From: an uncultured Prevotella sp.
Lineage (GTDB): Bacteria > Bacteroidota > Bacteroidia > Bacteroidales > Bacteroidaceae
NCBI GenBank assembly: GCA_900322175.1
Contig: ONYZ01000023.1
Span: 1 to 35,547, forward strand
Direction of reading: 5' to 3'
DNA: 35,547 bases
In this document: positions 7,057 to 15,768 of the stretch, piece after piece
How the letters are laid out: every line of letters starts with the position of its first letter
Position numbering within the stretch: position 1 is the first letter of the stretch
The notes under the pieces: generated by a model
The model's database searches: none
The model's input: only the letters and a program-made list of their open reading frames with translations
What the model was told of the DNA's origin: nothing
Position numbers and translations under genes: made by a program

Positions 7057-8007
7057 ATGGTTTACAACGAAATCGGAAAAACAGGCATGAAGGTGTCGAA
7101 CCTGGGATTCGGCGCATCATCGCTGGGCGGAGTGTTCCACAGCATCCGCGAGGAAGAAGGAATAGAGGCTGTACACACGGCAGTTGACAATGGTATCAAC
7201 TTCATCGACGTGTCGCCCTACTATGGACACCTTAAGGCCGAGACCGTACTGGGCAAGGCACTTAAGGACATCCCACATGAAAAATACTATCTATCCACCA
7301 AGGTGGGCCGATACGGACACAACGGCGTAAACACCTGGGACTACAGCGCCAAGCGCGCTCAGGAGAGTGTGTACGAGAGTATGGAGCGACTGAACGTGGA
7401 CTACATCGACCTGATAAACGTACACGACATCGAGTTTCAGGGCGATATGGAGGGTGGACTGCAACTGATAGTTGACGAGACACTGCCCGCACTGGTAGAA
7501 CTGCGCGAAAAGGGCGTGGTGAAGCACGTGGGTATCACCGACCTGCAACCTGAGAACCTAAAGTGGGTGGTAGAGCACTCACCAGCTGGCACAGTGGAGA
7601 GCATACTGAACTTCTGTCACTTCTCGCTCAACGATACACTGTTGGCCGACTTCCTCGGATTCTTCGAACAGCACGGAGTGGGTGTGATCAATGCTTCGCC
7701 ATTCTCGATGGGACTGCTTTCGCAACGTGGAGCACCCGACTGGCACCCCGCTAGCAAGGACTTGCAGCGTGCATGCGCCAAGGCTGCCAAATACTGCGAG
7801 GAGCAGGGCTACCCCATCGACAAGCTGGCCATACAGTTCTCTACCAGCATGAATCCACGCATAGCCACAACCCTGTTCAGCAGTGCTAACCCCAAGAATG
7901 TACTCAAGAACATACAGTACGTCAACGAGCCCATGGACGAGGAACTGGTAAAGAAGGTACAGGAGATCATTGGTGACCAAATGTTTGTAAGATGGAAAAA
8001 CTCATAA
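7057..8007 (+). CDS. Aldo/keto reductase, likely L-fucose/galactose-type aldose 1-dehydrogenase
   Basis: NAD(P)-dependent oxidoreductase of the AKR superfamily, 316 residues. The catalytic tetrad is visible: D51 and Y56 in FIDVSPYYG, K82 in STKVGR and H123 in NVHD. The N-terminus (GKTGMKVSNLGFGASSLGG) and overall pattern resemble D-threo-aldose 1-dehydrogenase and plant L-galactose dehydrogenase, which oxidise L-fucose, D-arabinose or L-galactose to lactones. The next gene overlaps by 16 nt and is a lactonase-type amidohydrolase, and a FucP-type symporter follows, which supports a sugar dehydrogenase role. Exact sugar specificity is inferred, not seen. Confidence 0.88.
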   Translation: MVYNEIGKTGMKVSNLGFGASSLGGVFHSIREEEGIEAVHTAVDNGINFIDVSPYYGHLKAETVLGKALKDIPHEKYYLSTKVGRYGHNGVNTWDYSAKRAQESVYESMERLNVDYIDLINVHDIEFQGDMEGGLQLIVDETLPALVELREKGVVKHVGITDLQPENLKWVVEHSPAGTVESILNFCHFSLNDTLLADFLGFFEQHGVGVINASPFSMGLLSQRGAPDWHPASKDLQRACAKAAKYCEEQGYPIDKLAIQFSTSMNPRIATTLFSSANPKNVLKNIQYVNEPMDEELVKKVQEIIGDQMFVRWKNS

Positions 8008-8903
8008 TCGATGCGCATAGCCATCTGTGGCTGAATCAGGACACGGTGGTGAATGGCCAACGTATCTGTCAGCTGGAGCCCAATCGCAGCCGTTCGCTGT
8101 TCTTTGGCGAGGAGCGACAGATGTTGCCGCCATTCATGATTGACGGCCAGAACACGGCCGAGAGATTTCTAAGTAACATGGACTATGCCCAAGTGGCAGC
8201 AGCAGTGGTTACTCAGGAGTTTATCGACGGCATACAGAACAGCTATCTGAAACAGGTGGAGAGTCGCTATCCCAACCGTTTCTTCACGTTTGGCATGCTG
8301 GACTATCGTCATCCTGGATTCATCGAGATTGCCCCCTTTATAGTAGATACATTCAAAGGCATAAAGGTGCCCGCCGCACGACTGCCACAACAGTTCCTGA
8401 CAGACGAGATGATGCAACTGATGCACATGCTGGAGGACAGTGGAAAGATACTGGGCATAGAGCTGCAGGACGGTGCCGCTCAGGTGGGACAGATGGAGGA
8501 AATCATCCAGGAATGCCCCAAGCTGAAGATAGCCATCGGCCACTTCGGCATGGTGACACGCGAGGGATGGATGAGTCAGATACGACTGGCCCGCCACGAG
8601 AATGTGTACGTGGAGAGCGGTGGTATCACCTGGCTGTTCAACGATGAGTTCTACCCATTCCCATCGGCCATCCGTGCCATCAAGGAGGCGGCTGATGAGG
8701 TAGGTATGGACAAGCTGATGTGGGGAAGCGACTATCCTCGCACCATCACAGCCATCACCTACAAGATGAGCTACGACTTCGTGGAGAAATCCACCGAGCT
8801 ATCGGCCGAAGAGAAGCGCCTATTCCTAGGCGAGAATGCCAAGAAGTTCTTCGGCTTCGAAAATCTGCCCGATCTGCCCTACATCAAGAATATGAGTGAG
8901 TAA
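7992..8903 (+). CDS. Amidohydrolase, probable aldonolactonase (L-fuconolactonase-like)
   Basis: A 303-residue TIM-barrel metal hydrolase of the amidohydrolase-2/COG3618 type. The metal-binding DAHSHLW (D7, H9, H11), GHFG (H184) and MWGSDYPR (D247) motifs are present. Relatives hydrolyse L-fuconolactone, rhamnonolactone or aromatic substrates. The start overlaps the end of the aldose dehydrogenase gene by 16 nt, implying translational coupling, so opening of the lactone made by that enzyme is the simplest role. The spacer to the alcohol dehydrogenase gene is 23 nt. Confidence 0.85.
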   Translation: MEKLIIDAHSHLWLNQDTVVNGQRICQLEPNRSRSLFFGEERQMLPPFMIDGQNTAERFLSNMDYAQVAAAVVTQEFIDGIQNSYLKQVESRYPNRFFTFGMLDYRHPGFIEIAPFIVDTFKGIKVPAARLPQQFLTDEMMQLMHMLEDSGKILGIELQDGAAQVGQMEEIIQECPKLKIAIGHFGMVTREGWMSQIRLARHENVYVESGGITWLFNDEFYPFPSAIRAIKEAADEVGMDKLMWGSDYPRTITAITYKMSYDFVEKSTELSAEEKRLFLGENAKKFFGFENLPDLPYIKNMSE

Positions 8904-8926
8904 TAATCTTCAATGTTCAATATAAT

Positions 8927-9943
8927 ATGAAAGCAATACAGATTTCTGGCGAGCGCCAGATGGAAATAGTTGACGTGGCCGAACAGGAGTTGAAGGCCAA
9001 TGAGGTGCTGCTGCGCCTGAAGTATGTAGGATTCTGTGGTTCTGACCTGAATACATGGCTGGGGCGCAACCCAATGGTAAAGATGCCCGTGATACCTGGA
9101 CACGAGGTGGGCGCAGTAATCGAAAAGGTGGGTGCCGACGTGCCTGAGATACTGAAGCCAGGCATGGTGGTGACCTGCAATCCTTACACTAACTGTGGCA
9201 AGTGTGCATCGTGTCGCAACCAGCGAGTAAATGCCTGCGAGCACAATGAGACTCTGGGTGTACAGCGCAATGGTGCCATGCGCGAATTTATTTCCCTCCC
9301 GTGGGAGAAAATAATCCCAGCCGAGGGACTTGATCCACGCACTTGTGCACTTATCGAACCAATGAGCGTAGGTTTCCACGCCGTGAATCGTGCTCAGGTG
9401 ACTGATATCGACACTGTAGTGGTTATCGGTTGTGGTATGGTTGGTATGGGTGCCATCGTGCGTTCGGCCCTGCGTGGAGCAACTGTCATTGCGGCCGACA
9501 TCGACGACGAGAAGTTGGCTCTGGCCAAAGAGATGGGTGCTGCATACGCCATCAACACCAAGACTGAGGATGCACACGCCCGACTGCAGGAGATAACAGG
9601 CGGATTTGGTCCTGACGTGATCATCGAGGCTGTGGGCAGTGCTCCTACATATCAGATGGCGGTGAACGAGGTGGCATTCACAGGTCGTGTGGTTTGCATA
9701 GGCTATGCCAAGACAGACGTATCGTTCCAAACCAAGTACTTCGTACAGAAAGAGCTCGACATACGTGGCTCGCGCAATGCCCAGCCACAGGATTTCCGTG
9801 CTGTGATCCACTATCTGCAGCGTGGCACATGTCCTGTTGACCGTCTGATATCTAACGACGTAGCACCTGAAGACGCACCCGAGGCTATGCGCCAGTGGAG
9901 CGAGGCACCTGGCAAGGTGTTCCGTATCTTAGTTCACTTCTAA
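8927..9943 (+). CDS. Zinc-dependent medium-chain alcohol dehydrogenase
   Basis: A 338-residue MDR-superfamily dehydrogenase. Catalytic zinc ligands C37 (GFCGSD) and H59/E60 (PGHE) are present, and the four structural-zinc cysteines (C90, C93, C96, C104) are intact. The Rossmann motif GCGMVGMG is followed by an acidic residue (AAD), pointing to NAD rather than NADP. The family includes sorbitol, threonine and galactitol dehydrogenases. In this operon it could oxidise a later intermediate (such as a 2-keto-3-deoxy sugar acid) or an alternative form of the sugar. No dehydratase or aldolase that would complete such a pathway is present in the window. Confidence 0.88.
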   Translation: MKAIQISGERQMEIVDVAEQELKANEVLLRLKYVGFCGSDLNTWLGRNPMVKMPVIPGHEVGAVIEKVGADVPEILKPGMVVTCNPYTNCGKCASCRNQRVNACEHNETLGVQRNGAMREFISLPWEKIIPAEGLDPRTCALIEPMSVGFHAVNRAQVTDIDTVVVIGCGMVGMGAIVRSALRGATVIAADIDDEKLALAKEMGAAYAINTKTEDAHARLQEITGGFGPDVIIEAVGSAPTYQMAVNEVAFTGRVVCIGYAKTDVSFQTKYFVQKELDIRGSRNAQPQDFRAVIHYLQRGTCPVDRLISNDVAPEDAPEAMRQWSEAPGKVFRILVHF

Positions 9944-9955
9944 AGACCTGTAGAA

Positions 9956-11269
9956 ATGGAAAAGCAACAACAATCTCTGATAATAAAAGACGGGGTGAAC
10001 TACCTCGTACCCTTTATACTGGTTACGTTCTGCTTTGCACTCTGGGGATTTGCCAATGACATCACCAACCCGATGGTAAAGGCATTCTCTAAGATATTCC
10101 GCATGAGCGTGACCGAAGGTGCACTCGTGCAGGTGGCTTTCTATGGAGGCTACTTCTGTATGGCATTTCCTGCGGCTATCTTCATCCGCAAGTTCTCGTA
10201 CAAGGCGGGCGTGCTGATGGGACTGGGGCTCTATGCCGCAGGTGCCCTACTCTTCTTCCCTGCCAAGGCTGTCGGCATCTATGGATGCTTCCTCATGGCC
10301 TACTTTATCATGACGTGCGGACTGTCGTTTCTTGAGACATCGTGCAATCCGTATATCCTGACCATGGGCCCAGAGAACACAGCCACTCGCCGACTGAACA
10401 TGGCGCAGTGTTTCAACCCCTGTGGTTCTATCATCGGTATGTTTGTAGCCATGAACTTCATTCAGGCCAAGCTAAACCCAATGAGTAGCGACGAGCGTGC
10501 ACTGCTGAGCGACAGCGAGTTTGAGGCTCTGAAGAATGCCGACCTGAGTGTGCTCATCTCGCCCTACCTGATGATTGGACTGGTAATCGTGGGCATGCTA
10601 CTGCTGATGCGATTCACCAAGATGCCAAAGATAGGCGATGCCAACCACGACATCCACTTCCTCGTGACCATCCGTCGCATCTTCTCGCTCAAGTACTATC
10701 GCGAGGGTGTGATAGCCCAGTTCTTCTACGTGGGTGCACAGATAATGTGCTGGACTTTTATTATACAATATGGTACACGCGTGTTTATGGCCGAGGGTAT
10801 GGAGGAACAGGCAGCTGAGGTGCTGTCTCAGCGATTCAACATCTACGCTATGCTGTTCTTCATCTGTTCGCGATTCATCGCCACATTCATGATGAAGTAC
10901 GTCAAGCCCGCCATGCTGCTGGCCATCTTCGGCGTGCTGGCAATGGTGTTCACGCTGGGTGTCATCGGTTTCCAGAATCGTCTGGGTCTCTACTGTCTGG
11001 TATGCGTTAGCGGATGTATGTCGCTGATGTTCCCCACCATCTATGGTATCGCCCTTGACGGACTGGGCGACGATGCCAAATTTGGTGCTGCCGGTCTCAT
11101 CATGGCCATCCTGGGTGGATCGGTATTGCCACCACTGCAGGCTATGATCATCGACGAGGGCACAGTGATGGGTATGCCTGCCACTAACATCTCGTTCGTT
11201 CTGCCATTCATCTGTTTCCTTGTAGTTACGATTTATGGTTATCGAATTCATATTAAAAAGCATCTATAA
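9956..11269 (+). CDS. fucP: FucP-family sugar:H+ symporter
   Basis: An inner-membrane MFS permease of 437 residues with about 12 hydrophobic segments. FALWGFANDITNP near the N-terminus and GLSFLETSCNPYI at about residues 122-132 match the FucP signature segments. D35 and E127 correspond to the two acidic residues needed for proton coupling and sugar binding in E. coli FucP. Bacteroidota members of this subfamily carry L-fucose, galactose or glucose. Its position between sugar-oxidising enzymes and an exported glycosidase fits uptake of the released monosaccharide. The next gene starts immediately after its stop codon. Confidence 0.88.
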   Translation: MEKQQQSLIIKDGVNYLVPFILVTFCFALWGFANDITNPMVKAFSKIFRMSVTEGALVQVAFYGGYFCMAFPAAIFIRKFSYKAGVLMGLGLYAAGALLFFPAKAVGIYGCFLMAYFIMTCGLSFLETSCNPYILTMGPENTATRRLNMAQCFNPCGSIIGMFVAMNFIQAKLNPMSSDERALLSDSEFEALKNADLSVLISPYLMIGLVIVGMLLLMRFTKMPKIGDANHDIHFLVTIRRIFSLKYYREGVIAQFFYVGAQIMCWTFIIQYGTRVFMAEGMEEQAAEVLSQRFNIYAMLFFICSRFIATFMMKYVKPAMLLAIFGVLAMVFTLGVIGFQNRLGLYCLVCVSGCMSLMFPTIYGIALDGLGDDAKFGAAGLIMAILGGSVLPPLQAMIIDEGTVMGMPATNISFVLPFICFLVVTIYGYRIHIKKHL

Positions 11270-13129
11270 ATGAAAAGAGTATTAACTTTACTAACTATGT
11301 GTCTGGGTGTGCTCAGCATGTCGGCTCAGCAACCCGTTTCGCCCAATGGCAAGCTATCGGTAGCTAGCGATGGCAAAGGCATCTGTGTAAACTATCAGCA
11401 AAAGCCCGCACTAAACATCCCTGTGCTGGGATATGAGGGCATAAACAACGGCAAACTGAAATGGAAGTTTGCCAAGATGGTAAAGGCCGACTACGAGATG
11501 ATAGCCGGCAAGAAGTCGCACTGCACCAATGAGGCCAACGAGTACACAGCCAAACTGAGCGGCAATCTCACTTTGGTGCTGCGCCTCTACAACGATGGTG
11601 TTACCTTCCGTTACGAGTTGAGTGGACTGAAGGGAAAGTTGCCCAAGGAGCAGACAGCCTACATGATACCAGAAGGCACCAAGCGCTGGATGCTACAGTG
11701 GACTGACAGCTACGAGGGATTCTACCCCATGAGCACCACAGGCAAGATTAAGCCCATAGGCCGCATGGCTGGTGTGGTTAAGTCGCCTGATGGCTATAAC
11801 CTGCGCTGGGGATTCCCCACGCTCGTAGAGCCACAGGAGGGTGTGTTTATGCTGCTGACAGAGGCTAACATCGAGCGCAATCAGGCCGCTGCATGTATGT
11901 ACACCGATGGCAATCTGCTACGTGTCACACCTGACGTAAACGAGCAGAAGATACGTGGCAAGTGGCACTCGCCCTGGCGCGTGGCCATCATCGGCGGCAT
12001 GCAGGAACTCATCCAGAGCACACTGGTAACTGACGCCAGTGAGCCTTGCCAACTGCAGGACATCAGTTGGATTAAGCCAGGTGTGGTATCGTGGATATAC
12101 TGGGCATACAATCATGGATCTAACGACTACAACATCATCAAGAAGTATGTCGACATGGCCGTAACACTCAAGTTGCCATACGTACTGATAGATGCTGAGT
12201 GGGACGAGATGAAAGACGGGAAAACCATCGAGGATGCTGTAGCATACGCCAACCAGAAGGGCGTAAAACCTATGATTTGGTACAACTCATCAGTAGGTTG
12301 GATTGACGGTGCACCTACACCTAAGTTCCGTCTGAACAAGCCCGAGGATCGTGAAAAGGAGTTTGCCTGGTGCGAGAAGATTGGTGTGGCAGGAGTAAAA
12401 ATTGACTTCTTCTCAGGCGATTGCCAGCGCGATATGACTTACTGCATCGACCTGCTGGAGAGTGCAGCCAAGCATCACCTGCTGGTAAACTTCCACGGAG
12501 CAACAGTGCCACGTGGATGGCAGCGCACATATCCCAACCTGATGTCGACAGAGGGTGTGTATGGTGCTGAGTGGTATAACAACGTACCTACCTTTACTGC
12601 CGTTGCTGCAAGCCATAACACCACTCTGCCATTCACACGTAACATCATCGGCCCGATGGACTACACCCCATGTACATTCAGCGACTCACAGCATCCACAC
12701 ATCACCAGCGATGCTCACGAGTTGGCTCTGACAGTGCTCTATGAGAGTGCTCTGCAGCACCTGGCCGACAAGCCAGAGAGTTACCTGGTTCAGCCTCAGA
12801 AGGTACAGGATTTCTTTGGCAAACTGCCTACCACTTGGGATGAGACTCGCTACGTATCAGGATATCCTGGCGAGAGCGTGGTATTGGCCCGTCGCAGTGG
12901 CAACACATGGTATGTGGTTGGTATCAATGGCACCAACGAGGCGAGAACCCTCGCCACGGATTTGAGCTTCATAAATGGCGCTGACCACTGTGTACAGACC
13001 TTTGCCGATGCCGATCCATCGCAGTATCAACTGGCTGGCGACAAGGACTGGTTCATCAGCTGTGGCAACCAGATTCCGCGCACGATGACCTGTCAGCCTC
13101 GCGGAGGATTTGTACTGGTAATCAAATAA
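11270..13129 (+). CDS. GH97 glycoside hydrolase, retaining type (alpha-galactosidase-like)
   Basis: Periplasmic glycosidase of 619 residues with a signal peptide (MKRVLTLLTMCLGVLSMSAQ). GH97 divides into inverting alpha-glucosidases (SusB) and retaining alpha-galactosidases or beta-L-arabinopyranosidases. This protein has the retaining layout: nucleophile D379 in GVKIDFFSGD and acid/base E434 in EGVYGAEW, 55 residues apart as in BT1871. It lacks the inverting-type base, having NFHG where SusB has NHE. E198 in LLTEAN is a likely calcium ligand. The ATG directly follows the stop of the symporter gene. It probably supplies the monosaccharide that the operon imports and oxidises. It is clearly distinct from the second GH97 in the starch locus. 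Confidence 0.9.
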   Translation: MKRVLTLLTMCLGVLSMSAQQPVSPNGKLSVASDGKGICVNYQQKPALNIPVLGYEGINNGKLKWKFAKMVKADYEMIAGKKSHCTNEANEYTAKLSGNLTLVLRLYNDGVTFRYELSGLKGKLPKEQTAYMIPEGTKRWMLQWTDSYEGFYPMSTTGKIKPIGRMAGVVKSPDGYNLRWGFPTLVEPQEGVFMLLTEANIERNQAAACMYTDGNLLRVTPDVNEQKIRGKWHSPWRVAIIGGMQELIQSTLVTDASEPCQLQDISWIKPGVVSWIYWAYNHGSNDYNIIKKYVDMAVTLKLPYVLIDAEWDEMKDGKTIEDAVAYANQKGVKPMIWYNSSVGWIDGAPTPKFRLNKPEDREKEFAWCEKIGVAGVKIDFFSGDCQRDMTYCIDLLESAAKHHLLVNFHGATVPRGWQRTYPNLMSTEGVYGAEWYNNVPTFTAVAASHNTTLPFTRNIIGPMDYTPCTFSDSQHPHITSDAHELALTVLYESALQHLADKPESYLVQPQKVQDFFGKLPTTWDETRYVSGYPGESVVLARRSGNTWYVVGINGTNEARTLATDLSFINGADHCVQTFADADPSQYQLAGDKDWFISCGNQIPRTMTCQPRGGFVLVIK

Positions 13130-13131
13130 GA

Positions 13132-13147
13132 GGGAATAGTTATTCCC
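13132..13147. terminator. Short bidirectional hairpin between convergent genes
   Basis: GGGAATA (13132-13138) and TATTCCC (13141-13147) form a compact inverted repeat just after the GH97 stop. It overlaps the stop codon of the convergent AGCS gene. There is no strong T-tract, so termination efficiency is uncertain. Confidence 0.45.
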
Positions 13148-14567
13148 AACACTCCAACTCGTTTTCTATCTCAGGCAACTGACTGCGATGGAAAACGGGT
13201 TCTTTTATGCCCTTACGCTTCTGCGCACGATAGTCATCAAGCAGACGGAAGGCATATCTGCCCAACAGCACGATAGCTATAAGGTTGCAAGCAGTGAGGA
13301 ATGCCATAAAGAAATCAACGATGTTCCACACCAACTCGAAACTAGCCATTGCTCCAAACATCACCATCACACCAGCCGAACATATGCGATAGGTGGTCAT
13401 CACCTGATTGTTCTGAGTGATAAAACGGATGTTAGCCTCGCCATAGTAGTAATTGCCGATGATACTGGAGAAGGCAAACAAGAAGATGGCGATGGCGATA
13501 AACACAGGACCAACGGAGCCAACCTCGCTCTGAAGTGCCGACTGAGTGAGGGCGATACCATTGAGTTCGGGCACCTGATACAGTCCACTGATTAGGATGA
13601 TGAAGGCTGTGCACGAGCAAACCAGCAGAGTATCTGTGAATACACCCAAGGCCTGAATCAATCCCTGTTTTACTGGGTGCGTAACAGCAGCAGTAGCAGC
13701 CACGTTAGGTGCACTACCTTCACCAGCCTCGTTCGAGAACAGTCCACGCTTCACACCATTCATAATGGTAGCACCTATGCCGCCACCTGCTATCTGATGT
13801 ATGCCGAAAGCGTCGAGCACTATCACCTTAAACACATGTGGTATATGCTCTATGTTCATCACAATGATAAAAATAGCCAGCACCACATAGCCGATAGCCA
13901 TCACTGGCACCAGCACAGCACTAACCTGGGCAATACGTTGTATGCCGCCAAACACGATGAACAGTCCTAAGGCCGACAGGGCTATTCCCACCCACAGGGG
14001 CGACCAACCGAATGCCTCCTGCATGGCTCCACAGATGGTATTAGACTGGATGGAGTTGTTTGACAGTCCGAACTGACAGGTGATGAATACTGCAAACGTC
14101 ACAGCCATCCATCGCTGATGCAATCCACGCTGTATGTAGTAAGCCGGTCCTCCGATAAACGAGTCCTTATGTTTCTGTTTGAACAGCTGGGCAAGCGTTG
14201 ACTCGACAAAGGCTGTGGCAGAGCCTATAAGTGCAATGATCCACATCCAGAACACAGCTCCAGGTCCACCTATGGCAATGGCCGAAGCCACACCAGCCAG
14301 GTTGCCCGTACCCACACGCGTGGCCACACTCACGGCAAAGGCTTGGAATGATGATATGTGTTTCTTCTTACCACTACGGTCATCATCCTTCACCTGTTCG
14401 CCCACGGTATCCACTGCCGAATCGGTGAGCAATCGAATCATCTCGCCCACCATACGGAACTGCACAAAGCGCGTGCGCCAAGTAAACCAAAGTCCACAAC
14501 CCACCAGTGCGAATATCAGTACATATCCCCACACGGCATCATTAATAGAGGTAATAAGTTCGTTCAT
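13140..14567 (-). CDS. AGCS-family sodium:alanine/glycine symporter
   Basis: An inner-membrane Na+-coupled amino-acid transporter of 475 residues. Family landmarks are present: SFQAFAVSVATRVGTGNLAGVASAI, GGPGAVFWMW, TAFVESTLAQ and GGPAYYIQRGL, with about ten hydrophobic segments. The cytosolic C-terminus is short and charged. Substrate is probably alanine, glycine or a related small amino acid, but this group also includes glutamine carriers. It is a single-gene minus-strand unit with its own -7 box, unrelated in function to the sugar operon it faces. Confidence 0.92.
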   Translation of the reverse strand: MNELITSINDAVWGYVLIFALVGCGLWFTWRTRFVQFRMVGEMIRLLTDSAVDTVGEQVKDDDRSGKKKHISSFQAFAVSVATRVGTGNLAGVASAIAIGGPGAVFWMWIIALIGSATAFVESTLAQLFKQKHKDSFIGGPAYYIQRGLHQRWMAVTFAVFITCQFGLSNNSIQSNTICGAMQEAFGWSPLWVGIALSALGLFIVFGGIQRIAQVSAVLVPVMAIGYVVLAIFIIVMNIEHIPHVFKVIVLDAFGIHQIAGGGIGATIMNGVKRGLFSNEAGEGSAPNVAATAAVTHPVKQGLIQALGVFTDTLLVCSCTAFIILISGLYQVPELNGIALTQSALQSEVGSVGPVFIAIAIFLFAFSSIIGNYYYGEANIRFITQNNQVMTTYRICSAGVMVMFGAMASFELVWNIVDFFMAFLTACNLIAIVLLGRYAFRLLDDYRAQKRKGIKEPVFHRSQLPEIENELECWE

Positions 14568-14587
14568 ACATTCTGATTTTACGGCTA

Positions 14588-14595
14588 CAAAAATA
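14588..14595 (-). promoter_or_regulatory. -7 box (TATTTTTG) for the AGCS gene
   Basis: CAAAAATA on the plus strand, read as TATTTTTG followed by TAGCC on the minus strand, about 21 nt before the ATG at 14567. It fits the TAnnTTTG consensus. Confidence 0.65.
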
Positions 14596-14637
14596 CAAAT
14601 AATAAACTAAATTTAGCAATAATAAAAATAAAAATAG

Positions 14638-14645
14638 TACTTTTG
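14638..14645 (+). promoter_or_regulatory. Upstream -7 box (TACTTTTG) before cysK
   Basis: TACTTTTG followed by CAGCC. If used, it gives a leader of about 165 nt that includes the palindrome at 14676-14693. A second, better-spaced promoter lies downstream. Confidence 0.55.
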
Positions 14646-14675
14646 CAGCCATAAATTACAGCCCAAAAAGGCCAA

Positions 14676-14693
14676 ATACCAAACATTTGGTAT
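14676..14693. promoter_or_regulatory. Perfect 18-nt palindrome, candidate operator
   Basis: ATACCAAA-CA-TTTGGTAT: two 8-bp arms around a 2-nt centre, about 22 nt upstream of the -33 TTG of the cysK promoter and downstream of the first -7 box. The position and symmetry suit a dimeric transcription factor. No regulator gene is adjacent. Confidence 0.5.
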
Positions 14694-14715
14694 ACGAAAT
14701 GCCACACAAAGGGGA

Positions 14716-14746
14716 TTGTGGGATTGCGAAAATCGCCGTACCTTTG
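14716..14746 (+). promoter_or_regulatory. cysK promoter (TTG-N20-TACCTTTG)
   Basis: TTG at 14716-14718, a 20-nt spacer and TACCTTTG at 14739-14746 followed by CACC. The expected leader before the ATG at 14817 is about 65 nt, and AGGTAAGGATT lies just before the start codon. Confidence 0.75.
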
Positions 14747-14816
14747 CACCGTGGTTATTTAATCACAGACATTAAGAATAAAAAAGTAGTATTAATATAT
14801 TAAAAAGGTAAGGATT

Positions 14817-15764
14817 ATGGCAAAGATTGCAAAACAGCTGACTGAGCTCGTCGGCAACACTCCACTTCTTGAGCTCAACAAGTATTCAACAGCAAAGGGT
14901 CTTGAGACACCTGTGATTGCTAAGGTAGAGTTTTTTAATCCTGGCGGTAGCGTTAAGGACCGTATCGCATTGGCGATGATTGAGGATGCAGAGGCTAAGG
15001 GCATACTTAAGCCTGGTGCAACCATCATCGAGCCAACTAGCGGAAACACTGGCGTAGGATTGGCACTGGTATCAGCCGTTAAGGGCTATCACTTAATCCT
15101 TACCATGCCTGAAACCATGAGCGTTGAGCGTCGTAACCTCGTTAAGGCTTATGGTGCTGAGGTTCGACTCACCTCTGGAAAAGACGGTATGCCAGGCGCC
15201 ATCCGCGCCGCCGAGGAACTGCGCGACAGCATTCCTGGTGCAGTTATCCTGCAGCAGTTTGAGAATGGTGCAAACCCAGCTAAGCACTACGCAACCACAG
15301 GTCCTGAGATCTGGCGCGACACAGATGGTAAGGTCGACATCTTCATCGGTGGTGTAGGTACTGGTGGTACCATCAGCGGTACAGGTAAGTATCTCAAGGA
15401 GCAGAATCCTAACGTTAAGATTATCGCCGTAGAGCCAAAGTCGAGCCCAGTGCTCAATGGTGGCCAGAGCGGTCCTCACAAGATTCAGGGTATCGGCGCA
15501 GGCTTCGTGCCAAAAACCTATGATGCTAACGTAATCGACGAGGTATTCGATGTAGAGAATGATGATGCCATCCGCACTGGTCGTGAGATTGCTCAGAGCG
15601 AGGGTCTGCTGGTAGGTATCAGTGCAGGTGCTGCTCTTTACGCAGCCATCCAGGTGGCTAAGCGCCCAGAAAACAAGGGCAAAAAGATTGTAGTTCTGCT
15701 GCCCGACACAGGCGAGCGCTACCTCAGCACAGTACTCTACGCATTCGAGGATTATCCACTGTAA
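14817..15764 (+). CDS. cysK: Cysteine synthase A (O-acetylserine sulfhydrylase)
   Basis: PLP enzyme that makes cysteine from O-acetylserine and sulfide in the cytosol. The 315-residue length is normal. The PLP lysine is K47 in NPGGSVKDR, the substrate loop is TSGNTG, the phosphate-binding loop is [12 protein letters not shown], and the GISAGAA segment is intact. The stretch around QGIGAGFVP is typical of CysK. It is the first gene of a probable two-gene unit with tcdA, 4 nt downstream. Codon usage here is richer in T-ending codons than the neighbouring sugar operon, as expected for a highly expressed gene. Confidence 0.95.
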   Translation: MAKIAKQLTELVGNTPLLELNKYSTAKGLETPVIAKVEFFNPGGSVKDRIALAMIEDAEAKGILKPGATIIEPTSGNTGVGLALVSAVKGYHLILTMPETMSVERRNLVKAYGAEVRLTSGKDGMPGAIRAAEELRDSIPGAVILQQFENGANPAKHYATTGPEIWRDTDGKVDIFIGGVGTGGTISGTGKYLKEQNPNVKIIAVEPKSSPVLNGGQSGPHKIQGIGAGFVPKTYDANVIDEVFDVENDDAIRTGREIAQSEGLLVGISAGAALYAAIQVAKRPENKGKKIVVLLPDTGERYLSTVLYAFEDYPL

Positions 15765-15768
15765 GCCT

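Noticed and set aside
8879-9811. 310-residue minus-strand open frame opposite the zinc alcohol dehydrogenase
   Set aside because: Composition is rich in His, Cys and Tyr as expected from an antisense frame, with no motif, signal or ribosome site. The plus-strand gene is clearly real.
10598-11263. 221-residue minus-strand frame opposite the symporter
   Set aside because: Its His/Gln/Glu-rich composition mirrors hydrophobic codons on the other strand.
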